Positions 45,706 to 57,899 of a DNA stretch of 64,000 nt are shown here, piece by piece. The stretch spans positions 36,841,043-36,905,042 of the forward strand of contig NC_079202.1 of NCBI RefSeq assembly GCF_026745355.1, given 5' to 3'. Every line of letters begins with the position of its first letter. Position 1 is the stretch's first letter. Below the pieces are notes generated by a model that searched no databases, was not told where the DNA came from, and was given only the letters and a program-made list of their open reading frames with translations. This DNA is from Beta vulgaris subsp. vulgaris (taxonomy: Eukaryota; Streptophyta; Magnoliopsida; Caryophyllales; Amaranthaceae). A program made the translations under genes and the position numbers.

Positions 45706-47160
45706 TAAGCTCTCCCCTTGACTTTTTTTCCATAAGAGAAATAGAGGAGATTGAGTAAATGAAGGGCAACGGTTACGTTGTGATTTGCTATTTCCCTAAT
45801 AAAAGTGTTAAGATTTTCTCCTTCAATCCATGACATTCAATTTTAGATCATAAATGAGCATTGAGTTAGAAGCACATGGATTGCTTACCTTGCTATTTTA
45901 ATCAATGGTTGTATTTACATCTTTCTCAAATCAATAACCTTTAATTTTCATACTATTTTGATTTGAGAATTCTAAATTTCTATTTTCTAATTCTACTATT
46001 ATAAACTCCTTATTATAGACTTATTGAAATCTTCAAAAATTATAAATACGACATTATGTTTGCGAACATCGGAACATGTTATCCCTTTATTAGTTATTTT
46101 TTATTTTGTATTTGTTATTTAGTATTTGTATTTTAGTATTTTTGTACTTAATAGTTAGTAGTTAACTAGTTACTTTTCTACTACTTACTACTTAGTACCA
46201 AACTAGTTAACTATCAATTACAAGTAATAAAGTAACAATTTTGTGAAGTTAGTGTCTTAGTGAATACTGATTAAGACAAAATTATTGATCCGAGTCATTT
46301 GACCTATTTGGTTTCATCGTACATGTATTAATCATTAATAAGTATTCATTAATCACTATTAATGTACAATTTTATAAGTTCCAACAAACTAATACTTCTC
46401 ATGCTTTCCTGTTTATAATAACATAAGTTTATACTTTATCACTTCATGTCTCCATGTTCATACAATCATACTTTAGTCTTCAATTTTACATATTATTATA
46501 TTCTAATCTCATATTATCGTTTCCTAATTTCTAATTCTTTAATGAAACTCATCTTTAATAACTATGGAGTGAGAGTGAATAAGATACTAATTAACTAAAT
46601 GACTAAGTTAAATAACTATAATAGTCTAATCATTAATCAGTATGGAGTATGGACTTCTACTCTTATAGATTATGGTTCTTGTTTTTTTAAGTGCTCTGTG
46701 TTCACAAACAAGTGAAGAACCAAAAGTATTTTATCTCGATTATCAAATGTCCAAACTCCAAAGTCAAAACAATAATCTTAATTTAATTGATTGTTATTAT
46801 TATTATCATTATTATTATTATTCATTATTCAATAATGATTAATTAGTTTAAAGTTTAAATCTTTTATGTATATGTATTAATGCAGATATGCAATAAGTGA
46901 GTATTCCAATAGCTTTTAGGCTTTAACCAATAATATAAGGTAAGTTAAGTCAATAATGTCTTACTCTGTCTTCTTTTAGTAACTTTTAAAATTAGTAATA
47001 TAACTATATAAGTAGACAATGTATATTGTATTATCATATGTTAGTTTTTATAACTTCTGATTGATATATATTAAAAAAATTATAATTGCATTTTATGAAT
47101 TTATCCATAATTCTTTAACAAAATCTATAATGTATATAAACTATTTGCGACAATATACGA
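45706..47160. other. AT-rich stretch with an ATT microsatellite
   Basis: Contains tagtattt/tagtag-type simple repeats near 46085-46200 and an (ATT)n run at about 46791-46835. No gene is visible. Confidence 0.5.
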
Positions 47161-47164
47161 ACTA

Positions 47165-47780
47165 AAGCCCGGTACATAAGCAACCTAGGTCTAATGGAGT
47201 TCTAATCCGACCCAATTCCTTTCGAGAGTCGGCTTGACTTGAGCAGACCCAAGTGGCTAGTGCACCCTAAGGACGGCTCGAGCCAAACCAACTACACCTA
47301 ATGCCTCCCAACTTATTTCAGAAGCCATTTGAAGCCAACCAACTCCACCCGATGCCGACTTGAGGCGACCCAAATCCTTCCGAGAGCCAGTTTGAGCCAA
47401 CCCAAGTCCATTTGGCGTCGACTTTAGCCAACCCAAGTCCATACGGCGCCAGATTGAGCCAATTCCTTCTTAGAGTTGGATTGTCCAGCCCCAAGTTCAT
47501 CCGGCGCCGACTAGAGCCGACCCATGTAATTATGAGAGCGATTTGGGGAGACTCCATCTTATTCCATTCCGACCCAAATTCGTCCAACCCAATCACTAGT
47601 CGATCCAACCCCACTATCCAACCCCACCTGATCCAGTTACGAGAGTTCACTCACCCAGTTGGACCCGTCCCAAGGCCACCTAAACTCACCCAGATCCAAC
47701 GCATGTCTCCTCTCATCCAGATTATTCCGATCCAGGTTAGATTAACTCAAACCCACCAATCTAGTGACCCAATTTGACAC
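47165..47780. repeat. Degenerate GAGCCAACCCAAGTCC repeat region
   Basis: Imperfect units of 30-37 bases combining gagccaacccaagtcc, ggcgccgactt and ttccgagagcc recur across the segment (clear near 47337-47530). It is GC-richer than its surroundings. Open frames on both strands come from the repeat and carry no recognisable domain. Confidence 0.65.
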
Positions 47781-48472
47781 CTTAGTCAGTTTTCTTCTTT
47801 TGTCAAGTTTTTAATGAATTCAAGATGAAATAATACGCTTAATCCGGACTGCCAAGAGCAATTAAAGAGCCAGAAAGTGGGGATTAGCTAAACTTAACAT
47901 AGAGTTATACTCTTTGGTTAGGTAATTAGGTTAACTAGCATACTAAATTACTAACAATGAAATATCTTGTCTGCTTGTAGAGAGACAGCTATTCCAAACA
48001 CCAGCCTGGCGTCACTCTTTCTCACGTAAATCAATTGATTTTATGTGTGTCCCAGATTTCAGCCACTAGAATAAGAATTCCTGTTCTTCAAGCTTTGTCA
48101 TAAGCCACATGAGCACAAAAATTGTCAGCACTCAGCCGAGGCTACTACGATTTTTTATTTTTTACTTCCTACATTTTTACAAATGGATCTCTTCAACCTA
48201 TTATTCCCTCAGCAATGATATCTTATATCGGGTATGGGCCAATATCATGGCATTTATGTAATTTTTATAATAAAGTAATATTAAAAAATTATAAATTTTT
48301 TGTTTTTCATATATTTTTTTTGGGGCTTGTTAGTTGAAATTGTATATCATATCCTAACAATATCTTATCATATCAGTTAGCTATCTAATCATATCTAGAC
48401 TACATCTAATCATATCAAGTAAATGGTATGGGAAAAGTTTCCCCATACCGGATATGGGAGTATACTTTCTCC
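47781..48472. other. Unassigned stretch
   Basis: A short catatc-rich patch (48340-48420: tatcatatc, taatcatatc) and otherwise nothing recognised. Confidence 0.4.
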
Positions 48473-48474
48473 TA

Positions 48475-48710
48475 TTCCCTCCTTTTTTTAATATAGCACA
48501 TTGATTTTGACTATTATTCACCCATCTTTCTTTATCATCAATAGTTATTTATGTCTCATGTGGAATTTTGTTGGATTCGTCTTGATATTCACTTTTCAAT
48601 ATATATTTATTATAATTTTTACATTTATAAAATTAGAGACATTGTAGATCAAAATTATGTCTCGACAAGTGTGAAAAGTCAAATATTACATCTTTAAAAG
48701 AGCAGGGGAG
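48475..48710. mobile_element. Stowaway-like MITE
   Basis: Ends ttccctcctttttttaat and, reverse-complemented, ctcccctgctcttttaaa are imperfect TIRs. TA flanks at 48473-48474 and 48711-48712. The interior is AT-rich with inverted halves (attgattttgact against tgaaaagtcaaatatt). Confidence 0.6.
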
Positions 48711-49080
48711 TATATTTTTTTATTTGGTAACTATAACTCATTAAAATATTCCCCTATCTATATAGTAAAGTATTTTTTTAAGTGACTCCAATTTATTTTT
48801 GTACGCTATCTAACCGGTTCATGAATATTTCATCCACTCTTTTTAATTATAACACTATAAACGTATATCTCATCTATTCATAATTATAACTATTAAATTT
48901 CTAATTATTTATAACAAAAAGTTTATGAAAACTTAAATTTTTTTTTAAAAAATTATTAAATAAATCAAACGTCCTACTCAAGAAACATTGCAGGTAGTAA
49001 TTTGATAATATAAGTATTATTATTGTAAGCTCACGTACCTAGTCTATAGGTTTGTTTAAAGATTACACACATAAAAGCTA

Positions 49081-49662
49081 CTCCCTCCGTCAATAAGTAG
49101 ACTTTTCATCTCTCCTTTCCACGTTTGACAATGCATATTTTGTATCATTAATAGCTTTAGTTATATAATAGTAAAATTAGGAATAATTTATTCTAATAAT
49201 ACAATCTTTCATCAATAATTTTTAATAAGTGAACCTTTCATTTATTTTTGAATAATGCAACCTTTTGGAGATATTTCCTCCAATAGGCTTTGACATGTTG
49301 ACAATTAATTCCCAACTCGTCCATTTTTCCTTCCCTTGCCTCTATATCCCTAATTCTATGGTAAACCGTTAATGCTTTAGACGATTTCAAGATATTTTGA
49401 CTCACTAGATGTATATAGGGTACAAAGGTTGCATTATTTAGGAATAAGAAGGTTGATTTATCAAAAAATAAAAAGTCGTATTATTAGAATTAATCATTCC
49501 TAAAAATTATAGAAGTTTGATTTCGTGATGTATATAATGAGATTATCAAACAAGACCCTACATAACTATTTTTTTTATATATTGAAAATAATTAGAGGAT
49601 TTTCCTTACTTACGAATATTGCCAAAATTAAAAATAGAAACTCTATTTAAGGATGGAGAGAG
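49081..49662. mobile_element. Stowaway-type element, 0.58 kb
   Basis: Ends ctccctccgtcaataag and, reverse-complemented, ctctctccatccttaaat. TA flanks at 49079-49080 and 49663-49664. Internal inverted motifs (attctaataatac against gtattattagaatt) suggest a long fold-back. No transposase. Confidence 0.75.
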
Positions 49663-51474
49663 TAATTAACAACAATTATGTTACTTATATTAAAAATTAG
49701 ATAAACAATATTAGTATTTTAGAAGATAAACAATATTAGTATTTTGGACTATTAGTAGTAGAAGTCACATTCAAGAATCAAGAAGAAAAGAATCAAGAAG
49801 AAGAATGGGATCAAAAAGAAGAAACAGAGCTATAAATATGAACATTGTTGTCTTCACGTCTTGTATAGTTGTATAGACCAAATGTGAACACCCTATACAT
49901 AAAGTATTCAGAACTCAAAAGTCAAAAAAATAAGAGATACAGCCAATTATGCTCGATAATGACAAAAACCATGCAGAGATGAGGGCAAGCAAATTTGACC
50001 TAGTACAGCTTACTAGGTGTACTCCAATCAGCACAAAATTAAATGTTTATTAATAAAATTGATAGTGTAAAACTAGTATACTCAGAAGTCAGAACCTCTA
50101 GCAGGTAAATTCAATTTTAAATATATTAAAATACGTTCATAAAATAATTTGTGTGTTGTGTGACACTCTTCTCTAAGGTTCTAATGCAATATTCCAAGTC
50201 AAACCCTCAATTTAAAAAATAATAGCGTGTAATTACAAGAAATCAATCACGTGATATGTGAAATGAAAAGTAAAAGTTTAACCATTAATCCAACATAACA
50301 CCACCATTTAGTATTTCAAAATAAAATACCATAATATCTTATTAATATATCACATTAAAAAATTTGCACAAGTAATTAGATAGCTAAGTTTTTTATGTTA
50401 ACAACAAGAGACTATTATAGACATAAACTCTTATTTCAATTCCTTGTAGAAAGTTAAAGTTATTGCTTTCATCTCCAAACTTTTAAGAGTTCATTTTTTC
50501 AAAAATCATGTAATTACTTATCAAGTCCTTACGTCAATTTTTCCTTACCTGACAAAAAAAGTTATGAAAAATAATAGCCCGAAGCATCGCCCGAGATACT
50601 CACTAGTTCAGTTTTAAACTTGGGTCAGGCCTTTATATATTGGGAAAAAGGTTAAAAAGAGTCCTGATTTCTAAGTCTGTGGTTGGTGTGAATTGAACAT
50701 ATACCTACAAGAGACCCGTAGTCGGTATTAAACTATGAATCAAACATGTACCTAAAACCTCAAGCAAGGCACACAGTAAAACTCCAAAATGCCGTTCATC
50801 CAGCCATGAAATATTGAAATAAGCAATTATTGCGCAAAAACAACCAACTAGATAACGTACTACTTGATCACTTGATGCATGGAATTTGAACTTAGAGTTA
50901 ACAGCCTGCATACTGAACTCATGTCTCAAGTACATGATACAATCAGAAATCTTACCATTGAACTCTGCTAAGAGATTCACTAAATTAAGTCTCAATATTC
51001 TCATTTTTCCTTTTGATTTTTTTTGTTTTCATATATTTTGGTTTCTTCTTACAGAAAATATGTATTCATAGACCCAAGATAAAGGAAATCCTAAATACAT
51101 TTTTTTTAAAAGACACTAACAAAAAAAATTAGAAAGAAAGAGAATTTGTTCAGCTACAACCCAGAAGCAAAAACCTTATCTGAAACTCTGGATTACAGCA
51201 CAACAGGATCCTGACAGACTAAGCAGCAACAGCAGCTGCATGGACCAAGAAGATCCAACCCATCAACACCATAAAACTTTTCTTTACACAAAACACATTT
51301 GATAATGATCACAATCCTAAATACAATGCAACTTTCCTTCTCTTATCAATTTATCATCAACTTTTTTGGCATAACAGCATCAATATTCATCAATTTTGCA
51401 TACCGATAACCTGAAATTAGAAAACAAAAACCCCAACACCCAAATTTAATCCAACTATCCAATGCACTCGAATA
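49663..51474. other. Intergenic DNA and 3' flank of the ROH1-like gene
   Basis: AT-rich to about 51100. Bases 51140-51474 are less AT-rich and, on the minus strand, continue from the gene, so they probably hold its 3' UTR. A frame of 99 codons at 51004-50705 (minus) has no recognised domain and is probably chance. Confidence 0.45.
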
Positions 51475-52647
51475 TCATTCAGAACTGCCTGCACGACTCA
51501 ACGAATCAAGCCCTTCAGTACGACTCCTCACAATCCGATGAAAAACCTCCCTAACCTGCCTCTCCAAAGGACACAAACCATCCTTCAAAGTCGCGAAAAC
51601 CTGCTTAAGCTCCTCAACTCGTTGCCTAACCTCAGCCTCCTTCTCCTCTGACAATGGGAATTGCAAAGAATCCAACAATTCATTCATTTGTCGAGTCCAT
51701 TTCTCGGTCTGATAAATCTCCTTCAACAAGCCACAAGCATTTTTCCTCTCTTTTTTCTTACTCTCCTCCAAGATCCTCTCATGAATCGAGGAAACCGGGG
51801 GTCCCCAAATATACTGCTTAGGGATCGAAATATGGGTTTGCAAACCACGGTCTTGGCAAGGAATCGCAGCCACCAATGCCCACATTACAAGCAAGAGCAC
51901 ACAACTCATTGTATAAACAGCCACAGCAAGTCCATTAGTAGCCATAACATCATTAGCTCTGGGCGCACTCATGTTATACCCCATTGCTTGTAGCTGCCTA
52001 GCGGCAGACCAAGCCCTGGAAACACTCCACGAAAGCGATCGAAAATGTCCCATATTCTTCTGATCTTTACCACTCCCATTATTCCTCCCAAATGACCTAT
52101 TCCTATGAGCTAAAGCAGCATTAGACTCTTTCTCATCCAACATTCCAATCAACAAATCAATCAAAGCCTTTTTCGCACGCCTAATTTGACCTTCCCCTAA
52201 TGTTTTCTGATTATCAAGAGCACATATAACAATTTCCAATAACTTCTCCCATTGTCTAACCTGTTCAATACCATCCCTAATTGCATTACAAACATCAAGT
52301 GCTTTTACACTTCTTTCATAAAATTCACCAATTAAACGGTCCATTGGAGGTCTATTTAAATAACTCTTATTATTAAACAACACAATACGAAATTCTTCTT
52401 GACAACAAATGAAAACATCTAATAAATTACGAACCCAGGAAAGAGAAAGTAGCTCATCTGACCCAGCTGATGATAACTCATTGAATTGTTCAGCTACTTG
52501 TTTCTGAAACGTTTCAAGTTCCAATTCTTGATTTGTTGGGTCATGTGAACCCTCCATTGTATGAACTTGATCACGCCTTATACTCAAAATCGAACGGCCG
52601 AAATTTGTCAACGGACTTGATGAACCTTGGCAATCTGTAGCGGGCAT
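51475..52647 (-). CDS. ROH1/BYPASS1-related protein (DUF793), 390 aa
   Basis: An intronless, uninterrupted frame starting [10 protein letters not shown] at 52647 and ending RAGSSE. The N-terminal block [12 protein letters not shown] (residues 17-28), [21 protein letters not shown] (about 67-86), the central [21 protein letters not shown] (203-223) and the C-terminal coiled-coil-like [20 protein letters not shown] (332-351) are typical of the plant ROH1 family. One hydrophobic segment (about 239-262) may be a membrane anchor. Arabidopsis ROH1 is reported to bind an EXO70 exocyst subunit, and the related BYPASS1 affects a root-derived growth signal; function here is inferred by family. Length is near the family norm of about 400. 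A Ser/Thr-rich N-terminus and purine-rich leader (52650-52870) agree with a normal start. Confidence 0.92.
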   Translation of the reverse strand: MPATDCQGSSSPLTNFGRSILSIRRDQVHTMEGSHDPTNQELELETFQKQVAEQFNELSSAGSDELLSLSWVRNLLDVFICCQEEFRIVLFNNKSYLNRPPMDRLIGEFYERSVKALDVCNAIRDGIEQVRQWEKLLEIVICALDNQKTLGEGQIRRAKKALIDLLIGMLDEKESNAALAHRNRSFGRNNGSGKDQKNMGHFRSLSWSVSRAWSAARQLQAMGYNMSAPRANDVMATNGLAVAVYTMSCVLLLVMWALVAAIPCQDRGLQTHISIPKQYIWGPPVSSIHERILEESKKKERKNACGLLKEIYQTEKWTRQMNELLDSLQFPLSEEKEAEVRQRVEELKQVFATLKDGLCPLERQVREVFHRIVRSRTEGLDSLSRAGSSE

Positions 52648-53589
52648 TTCTCAGAAAAATGCCCAGTTTTTTTTTTTGGGTTTTTCTTGAATTGGGTATT
52701 GATGAAATTCCGAAAAATTAGTGAAATTTGAGATTTTTGAAGGAAATTAAGAGGTACCCAGATAGTAAAAGTTGATCAAAATATCAAACAAACAAATTTT
52801 AGAAGGAAAGATCAAAAGAGATTGAAGGTCGAGGAGAGAGAATTTGGGGTGGAGTGGATGAGAGAACCCTAAGGACAAGCGAGAGGAGTTATATGAGGTG
52901 AAGCACCGCGTTTTATGGGTGGGAGGGTGAGGGTGAAAATTGAGTTTTTTTTGTTAGGAAAAAAAAAAATCAATTTTTTAGTTAACAGCCATAATTATGA
53001 AGTAGAATAATTACTTGTAACTTGTAAGGTGAATATTAATATCAACGTTGCGGAAAAGAAATAGATAATTCTATTTATTTGCCACTAAATAGGAAAGTTA
53101 ATCCTAGAATTTTGTAAAAACGTACTTTTTTGGACACGCTACTCTACACGCCTTGTACACGTACTTTGCAAGAACAGGTAAACGAGAGAGTTGAAAGAAA
53201 AATATTTAGCATCCACTTTTTGAGAATGGATTTTATAAACCGTCAAAGTGAATAATTATAAATAGAATAAATTATTGACGGAAGGTAAGGAAAATAAAAA
53301 ATGAGAAATAATTTAGATAAGGTAGAACCATTTTTCTCGTAAAATGTCACACCATAAATAATTATCTTTATCATTAGATAATAGGAAAGGTCCAAACACT
53401 ATTCTTAGCTCTAAAATTATAGTAGTATATTTATATTAAAGAGCTTCTAGAATTTTGGTTTGGGGTTGAAGGGCTTCTAGAAATTATGGGGTGAAGGATT
53501 TGTAGAACATAAAAAAAATAGTCCTCCATCCAATTTTACTTGTCATATTTCTGAGATATAAAAAAGAATGATAGGATCAATTTTAATGA
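52648..53589 (-). promoter_or_regulatory. 5' UTR and promoter region of the ROH1-like gene
   Basis: Upstream on the minus strand, 52650-52870 reads as a CT-rich leader without long frames. ATATAACT- and CATAAAAC-like sequences near 52888-52915 could be a TATA box, setting the start of transcription near 52860-52870. Beyond about 52940 the DNA becomes AT-rich intergenic. No regulatory motif is certain. Confidence 0.4.
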
Positions 53590-54230
53590 TAAGCGTTTTG
53601 CCATTTTTTTTTCCTAACTTTTGATTATTTCTTATTGGTTTCAATTTTTGGGTAATTTTTTATATAAAAATGATCCCAATAGACAAATTACTGATTTGAC
53701 CGATTAACTTTAATAAAAATAATTTTAACTGATTTTATCCCCTTCTTCTTCCTCTTTCTCTCTCCTCCCTCCCCCTACCACCCCCATATCCTCCCCCACC
53801 CTCAAAATCACTTCCTCCTGCCACCCCTCCACCAACCCTATTTGTGTAAATAAGATTACCAATCAAAGTAACGACATATCACCTCAATCAACGCAAGTCG
53901 TAACACTAGTAATACCAATATATGGAGCTCAATCTCCCGTATAAATTGTAATTTTTGATAGAAAAAATTGATAGGAAATCAACTATGGCCATTTCGCCAT
54001 TTTTAATCCCAACTTTTGATTAATCCTCATTGGTCCCAACTATTACCCATTGTTTATAAAAATAGTCCCCGTAAACTGGTGACCGATTTTACCAGTTAAT
54101 TGTTTTTATTTTATTGTAGCACTTTTACCATCATCTTCCTTTTCTTCTTCCTTTTTCAGTCTCCTCCCTCCTTCCTCCCCTACCACCCCTACTCTTCCAG
54201 CCGCGTCTTGCCCCTCCCCTGCTACTACTT
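53590..54230. repeat. Direct duplication of a ~250-bp block, about 390 bp apart
   Basis: The segment 53590-53850 (gttttgccatttttttt, cttttgattatttcttattggt, tgaccgattaac, then the cttcttcctctttctctctc stretch and cccctaccaccccc) recurs as 53985-54230 with similar order. A further accatttttc-containing piece at 54385-54440 faces the opposite way. Could be a MULE-like or other element with repeated ends; not resolved. Confidence 0.55.
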
Positions 54231-55339
54231 TTCATGGTCACACCAGATAATGAGAGACGGCAAAAGAGACCATAAAAAAATAAAATTACAGAACATGTTT
54301 AAATGTTTACTATGCAATAAATGACTGAAATATATGCTGAATATTGAGGTGGTTTTACCTGTTGTAGCATGTCATTAACCTATTAGGACCATTTTTCAGA
54401 CGATGAGCAATACTTGGGACCATTTTTCCTACTTGAAAAATACATAAAAAGCATACAACCACCTTAAAATTTCTTAAGATGTACAAATAATCCATCAGGA
54501 ACTCAAAATTACGTAGAATTTCATCCAATTAAATAATTATAGAAGGTGATTAATAAAACAACGATTATACTTGAATTTCTTCAAAACATCGAGATCCTCT
54601 AAGAAGGAATAGTCAAAAGTTTGGATTGAAAATGAGGGAAGTCCCATAATCGAAACTATTCCTATCAAGTTTTTTTCAAAAAATAAGGTTCCATCATCTG
54701 TTGTGACCAATAAGCTTTGAGTTTAATGATACATTAAACAGTTTTTCTTGTTTAGTAATGGAAACTTGGTAACCATATTGGGACTTAACTAAAAGGGGAC
54801 TGATGGAGTATAATTTTTCTTTTTGATTTGCCGTGAAGTTTGACAATAATTAATTTTGACTTAATTAGTTTAAATTATTTAACCAAAAACATTTATCAAA
54901 TAGTAAATAATTAACTAGTTTTTCAAACTTGTGCAATAATCAAACAAACCCTAACCTAATCAAATCTACACAACTCCAAAATATCAACCCCGCCAACTAC
55001 CTTTCATAAATTCCATCAGAATTGAAACCCTCAACCGCATATTAATTGAATCAACCCCTCTCCATTAATTTGCATAACTTCCCAGATTACTAACTCTTTC
55101 ATTTTCATCTTCTCCCTTCATCCGTTCATTTTCTCTCTCCCCACCTCCATTTTCTCTCTCTTAAATTCATCACTCTAGGTCCTCAATTTGCCTCTAGATC
55201 CTTCTATTTTGGCTCGCTGTCACTTCGACTTCTCACTTCATCGCCTGAATTCCTCACTCATTCACTTCAATTTCATCTTCATCACCTCAAAGTTTGTAGA
55301 TCTTGTTTTCGTAGTCCCTCAAAAGCCCTAATTCTCAAC
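54231..55339. other. AT-rich, then CT-rich leader-like sequence
   Basis: AT-rich to about 54950. From 55080 to 55330 it is rich in tctctc/ttcatc and resembles a plant 5' UTR, possibly leading into the uncharacterised frame below. Confidence 0.4.
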
Positions 55340-55342
55340 GAT

Positions 55343-55842
55343 AATGTGTGTCCCATACCTCGACCCACTTGTTGATGCTATCTTTCAACGAATGATGCTG
55401 ATGAGTCTGATGTCACCAAGGAGTTGATGCATGCTTTTGAAGCCAACTCTGCTTGGCCCAGAAGGCTGTACGACAGTGGTGATGCTCAAAATTTGCTTTG
55501 CCCTTATGCTTTAAGGCTTTGGGTGTTGTTGCTGAAGAATTTTACAAGGCCATTGGTGTTTTAAGGGACTTTCTTCCCTCATCATCACTACCACAACCTA
55601 TGAGTTCCCCCGTAGCCAAGATCTTGGTCCAACCGACAATAACAAGTCGACTTAGGAGGTCGAGGCGTAAACCCTGTTCTGTTAGTAAGGTTAAGGTAGT
55701 GGTCAATGTGGAGGAAGATGAGGAAGTGATTGATGGGGAAAAAGGTAAGGGTAGGGCTGTTTTGAGGATCACCCAAGAGATTGTTTGTGCTTTGAGGGCT
55801 CATGAATACTTTGGTATTAACTCTTTTCTTTTAAGATTATAA
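55343..55842 (+). pseudogene. Uncharacterised coding remnant
   Basis: I do not recognise this. A frame from 55343 begins MCVPYLDPLVDAIFQRMM and ends soon after. Another frame reads DESDVTKELMHAFEANSAWP and LYDSGDAQNLLCPYALRLWV. A third (55498-55842) gives a 114-residue protein with a basic patch RLRRSRRK and an acidic stretch NVEEDEEVIDGEKGKGR. The frame switches suggest a decayed gene, or part of the adjoining LTR. It follows a leader-like CT-rich region. Confidence 0.35.
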
Positions 55843-56559
55843 AGATCTTTGATTTCGTTTTCATTGTCCTTCAATCATTCGGTATTCCTTTTTACTTTGT
55901 TTAATTTGATGAATTCTTCTACTTGCATTATGTTAATTGAGTTTATTATTATTATTATTATTATTATTATCATGAGTGAGTAGTCTTTTTCTAGAGCTTA
56001 GTGAGGGAAGCCATGTTTATACCTATTTGATTATGGTTTAAAGTTATTCAATATTTGAATTGAATTAGAGTAATTCCTATTGATTTGTTATGCTTGTTTA
56101 ATTCATGTAAGTGCGCAATAATCATGAGTTATGTTTAGCTAATAGGAGTAAGAATCGAAAGATCATACTAAATAGAGGCTTGGTACAATAGGTAGGTTTG
56201 ATTATGTTGAGCGATCGTACTAACATATGTCGATCTAAGAGTTGTTAAGACCCGACCGTAGGATTAACAAAATACTCTAATTATTTGAACCTCAATCCAA
56301 GTATTGTTGAACTATATTATTGTAGTGTTTAAATTGTTATAAGCATGGTGGACCAATCGATTGCCCTAGGTTTTTAATTATTTGATAACTTACATTATTC
56401 TAGTTTAGTTATTAGTTATTCAATCAACTTCCTTTCTGAAAGTAGTTAAATAATTGAGCATAAATCTATAAAACTCCTCTCCCTGTGGATCGACTCATAT
56501 TTGCCAGTTTATGCTAAACAGACACCGTGCACTTGCGATATATATTTTAAAAGTCATCA
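55843..56559 (+). mobile_element. 3' part of an Athila/Tat-type gypsy 5' LTR
   Basis: The sequence before the primer-binding site has features of this LTR type: ctcctctccctgtggatcga, gtgcacttgcga and an end reading agtcatca at 56559. A TTA microsatellite lies at about 55926-55970. The LTR start was not found and may lie before 55843. Confidence 0.65.
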
Positions 56560-56583
56560 AGTTTTTAGAACTGTCGGGGAGAC
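56560..56583 (+). other. Degenerate Asp-type primer-binding site
   Basis: Reads agtttttagaactgtcgggg then agac, corresponding to the tggcgccgttgccgggga type with several changes. It immediately follows the LTR end. Confidence 0.7.
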
Positions 56584-56694
56584 AACTAGTTTCCATAGCT
56601 TTTTCATTGATGATTTGAGCTATTTCTTCCATCTCATTGGAACTTCAAGTTCCAATTAAGGCAATCTCACTGCACATTTTTCTTTGTTTCTTTT

Positions 56695-57629
56695 ATGCCC
56701 ATGTTTAAAAGAACAGGTACTCCAGTTTCAATTGATTCTAATCTTGAGAAAACCCTCCGGCAACTCATCAAGAAGAAACATAAGAAGAAGAAGCAGTCTG
56801 CTAATAAGGGAAAATCCACAGAGGAACCATCAGAATCGATCATGCCTCCTAAGTTATTCAAGTTTTATGGGGTACCTTCCCCTGACAATGTTCCCACATG
56901 CCTTACTGTGCATGACATAAAAAAAACCGACTTTGAAATCAAACTTGTCCTCATTAATATGATCCAATAGAACCAGTTTGGAGGGCATACATCTAAAGAC
57001 CCTGCAAATCATTTACAACGGTTTTAACAACTTTGTCGCACGTTAAGCACCAAGGGATCACACCTGATCAGTTGAAGGTCATGGTCTTTGAATTCTCATT
57101 GAAAGACAAAGCTCAAAAATGGTTGAATGATATTACAACAACTGAATTGAGTACTATTTCTGAAGCATTCCTAAAAGAATACTACCCTCCTACCAAGACT
57201 ATAAAAATCAGGCACAAGCTTTCTACCTTCCAACAGGAACCTGATAAAACATTGAAGGAAGCATCAAATAGATTCAAGGAGCTGCAGAAAGAATGCCCAT
57301 ACCACAATCTTGACAAGTGGTTCATCACTCAAGCATTCTACAATGGTCTACAACCCCATATCAAGAGTATAATTAATTAATCTGCAGGGGGTGTTTTCCT
57401 AGATAAGGAGGTGGATGAAGGGTACAATTTTCTGGCCAATTTAGCAGCAAATGATCATACTTATTCCAAGACTATTACAAAAAAAAAGTTGGATGTTGAT
57501 GTATATGCCCTAATGTCTTCACAAGTAACCCAGTTAAGCATGAAAATAGATGCACTGAAATCTTACAGTCTAGTACTCCTCCTATTAGTATTAATGCGAT
57601 GTCTTCCATGGATCCTATTACCTCTTCTT
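56695..57629 (+). pseudogene. Gag of an Athila-like gypsy element, truncated
   Basis: The frames carry basic KKKHKKKKQSANKGK near the start, then FEIKLVLINMIQ, QLKVMVFEFSLKDKAQKWLN, RHKLSTFQQEPDKTLKEASN, ECPYHNLDKWFITQAFYNGL and DEGYNFLANLAAND. This is the capsid region of Athila/Tat-type gag (retrotransposon gag domain). In-frame stops at about 56968 and 57378 and frame changes break it. At 57630 it is interrupted by the TG start of another LTR, so protease and RT of this element are not in the window. Confidence 0.85.
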
Positions 57630-57665
57630 TGTAATCCCCCGTAAAATTATGGATTTTATAAATAT

Positions 57666-57694
57666 GTTTTAGTATATATATATATATATATAAT

Positions 57695-57757
<63 letters not shown>
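57666..57757. repeat. TA microsatellite
   Basis: A run of (TA)n with two interruptions (ataattatattatat) in the LTR. Such runs vary in length and are prone to assembly error. Confidence 0.95.
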
Positions 57758-57766
<9 letters not shown>

Positions 57767-57899
57767 TTAAATATAATATAGTTTAAAATAATTTATTTAT
57801 TTTAAGAAGGTTGACTATTTTGAAATACTAATTGGATTTGAAAACTATTTGAAATACTAATTGGATTTGAAAAAGAAGTTTAAATGGGCATGAGGAACT

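Noticed and set aside
50680..51004. Possible SINE (tRNA-like gaacttagagt and ccattgaactctgctaag strings)
   Set aside because: No convincing A and B boxes, tail or TSD could be placed.
51400..51474. Splice-acceptor-like ttctaatttcag in the ROH1-like 3' UTR
   Set aside because: No matching donor was seen, and the coding frame is complete without an intron.
53517..53560. Single Stowaway-like end (cctccatccaattttacttg)
   Set aside because: No facing terminus with TA could be found.
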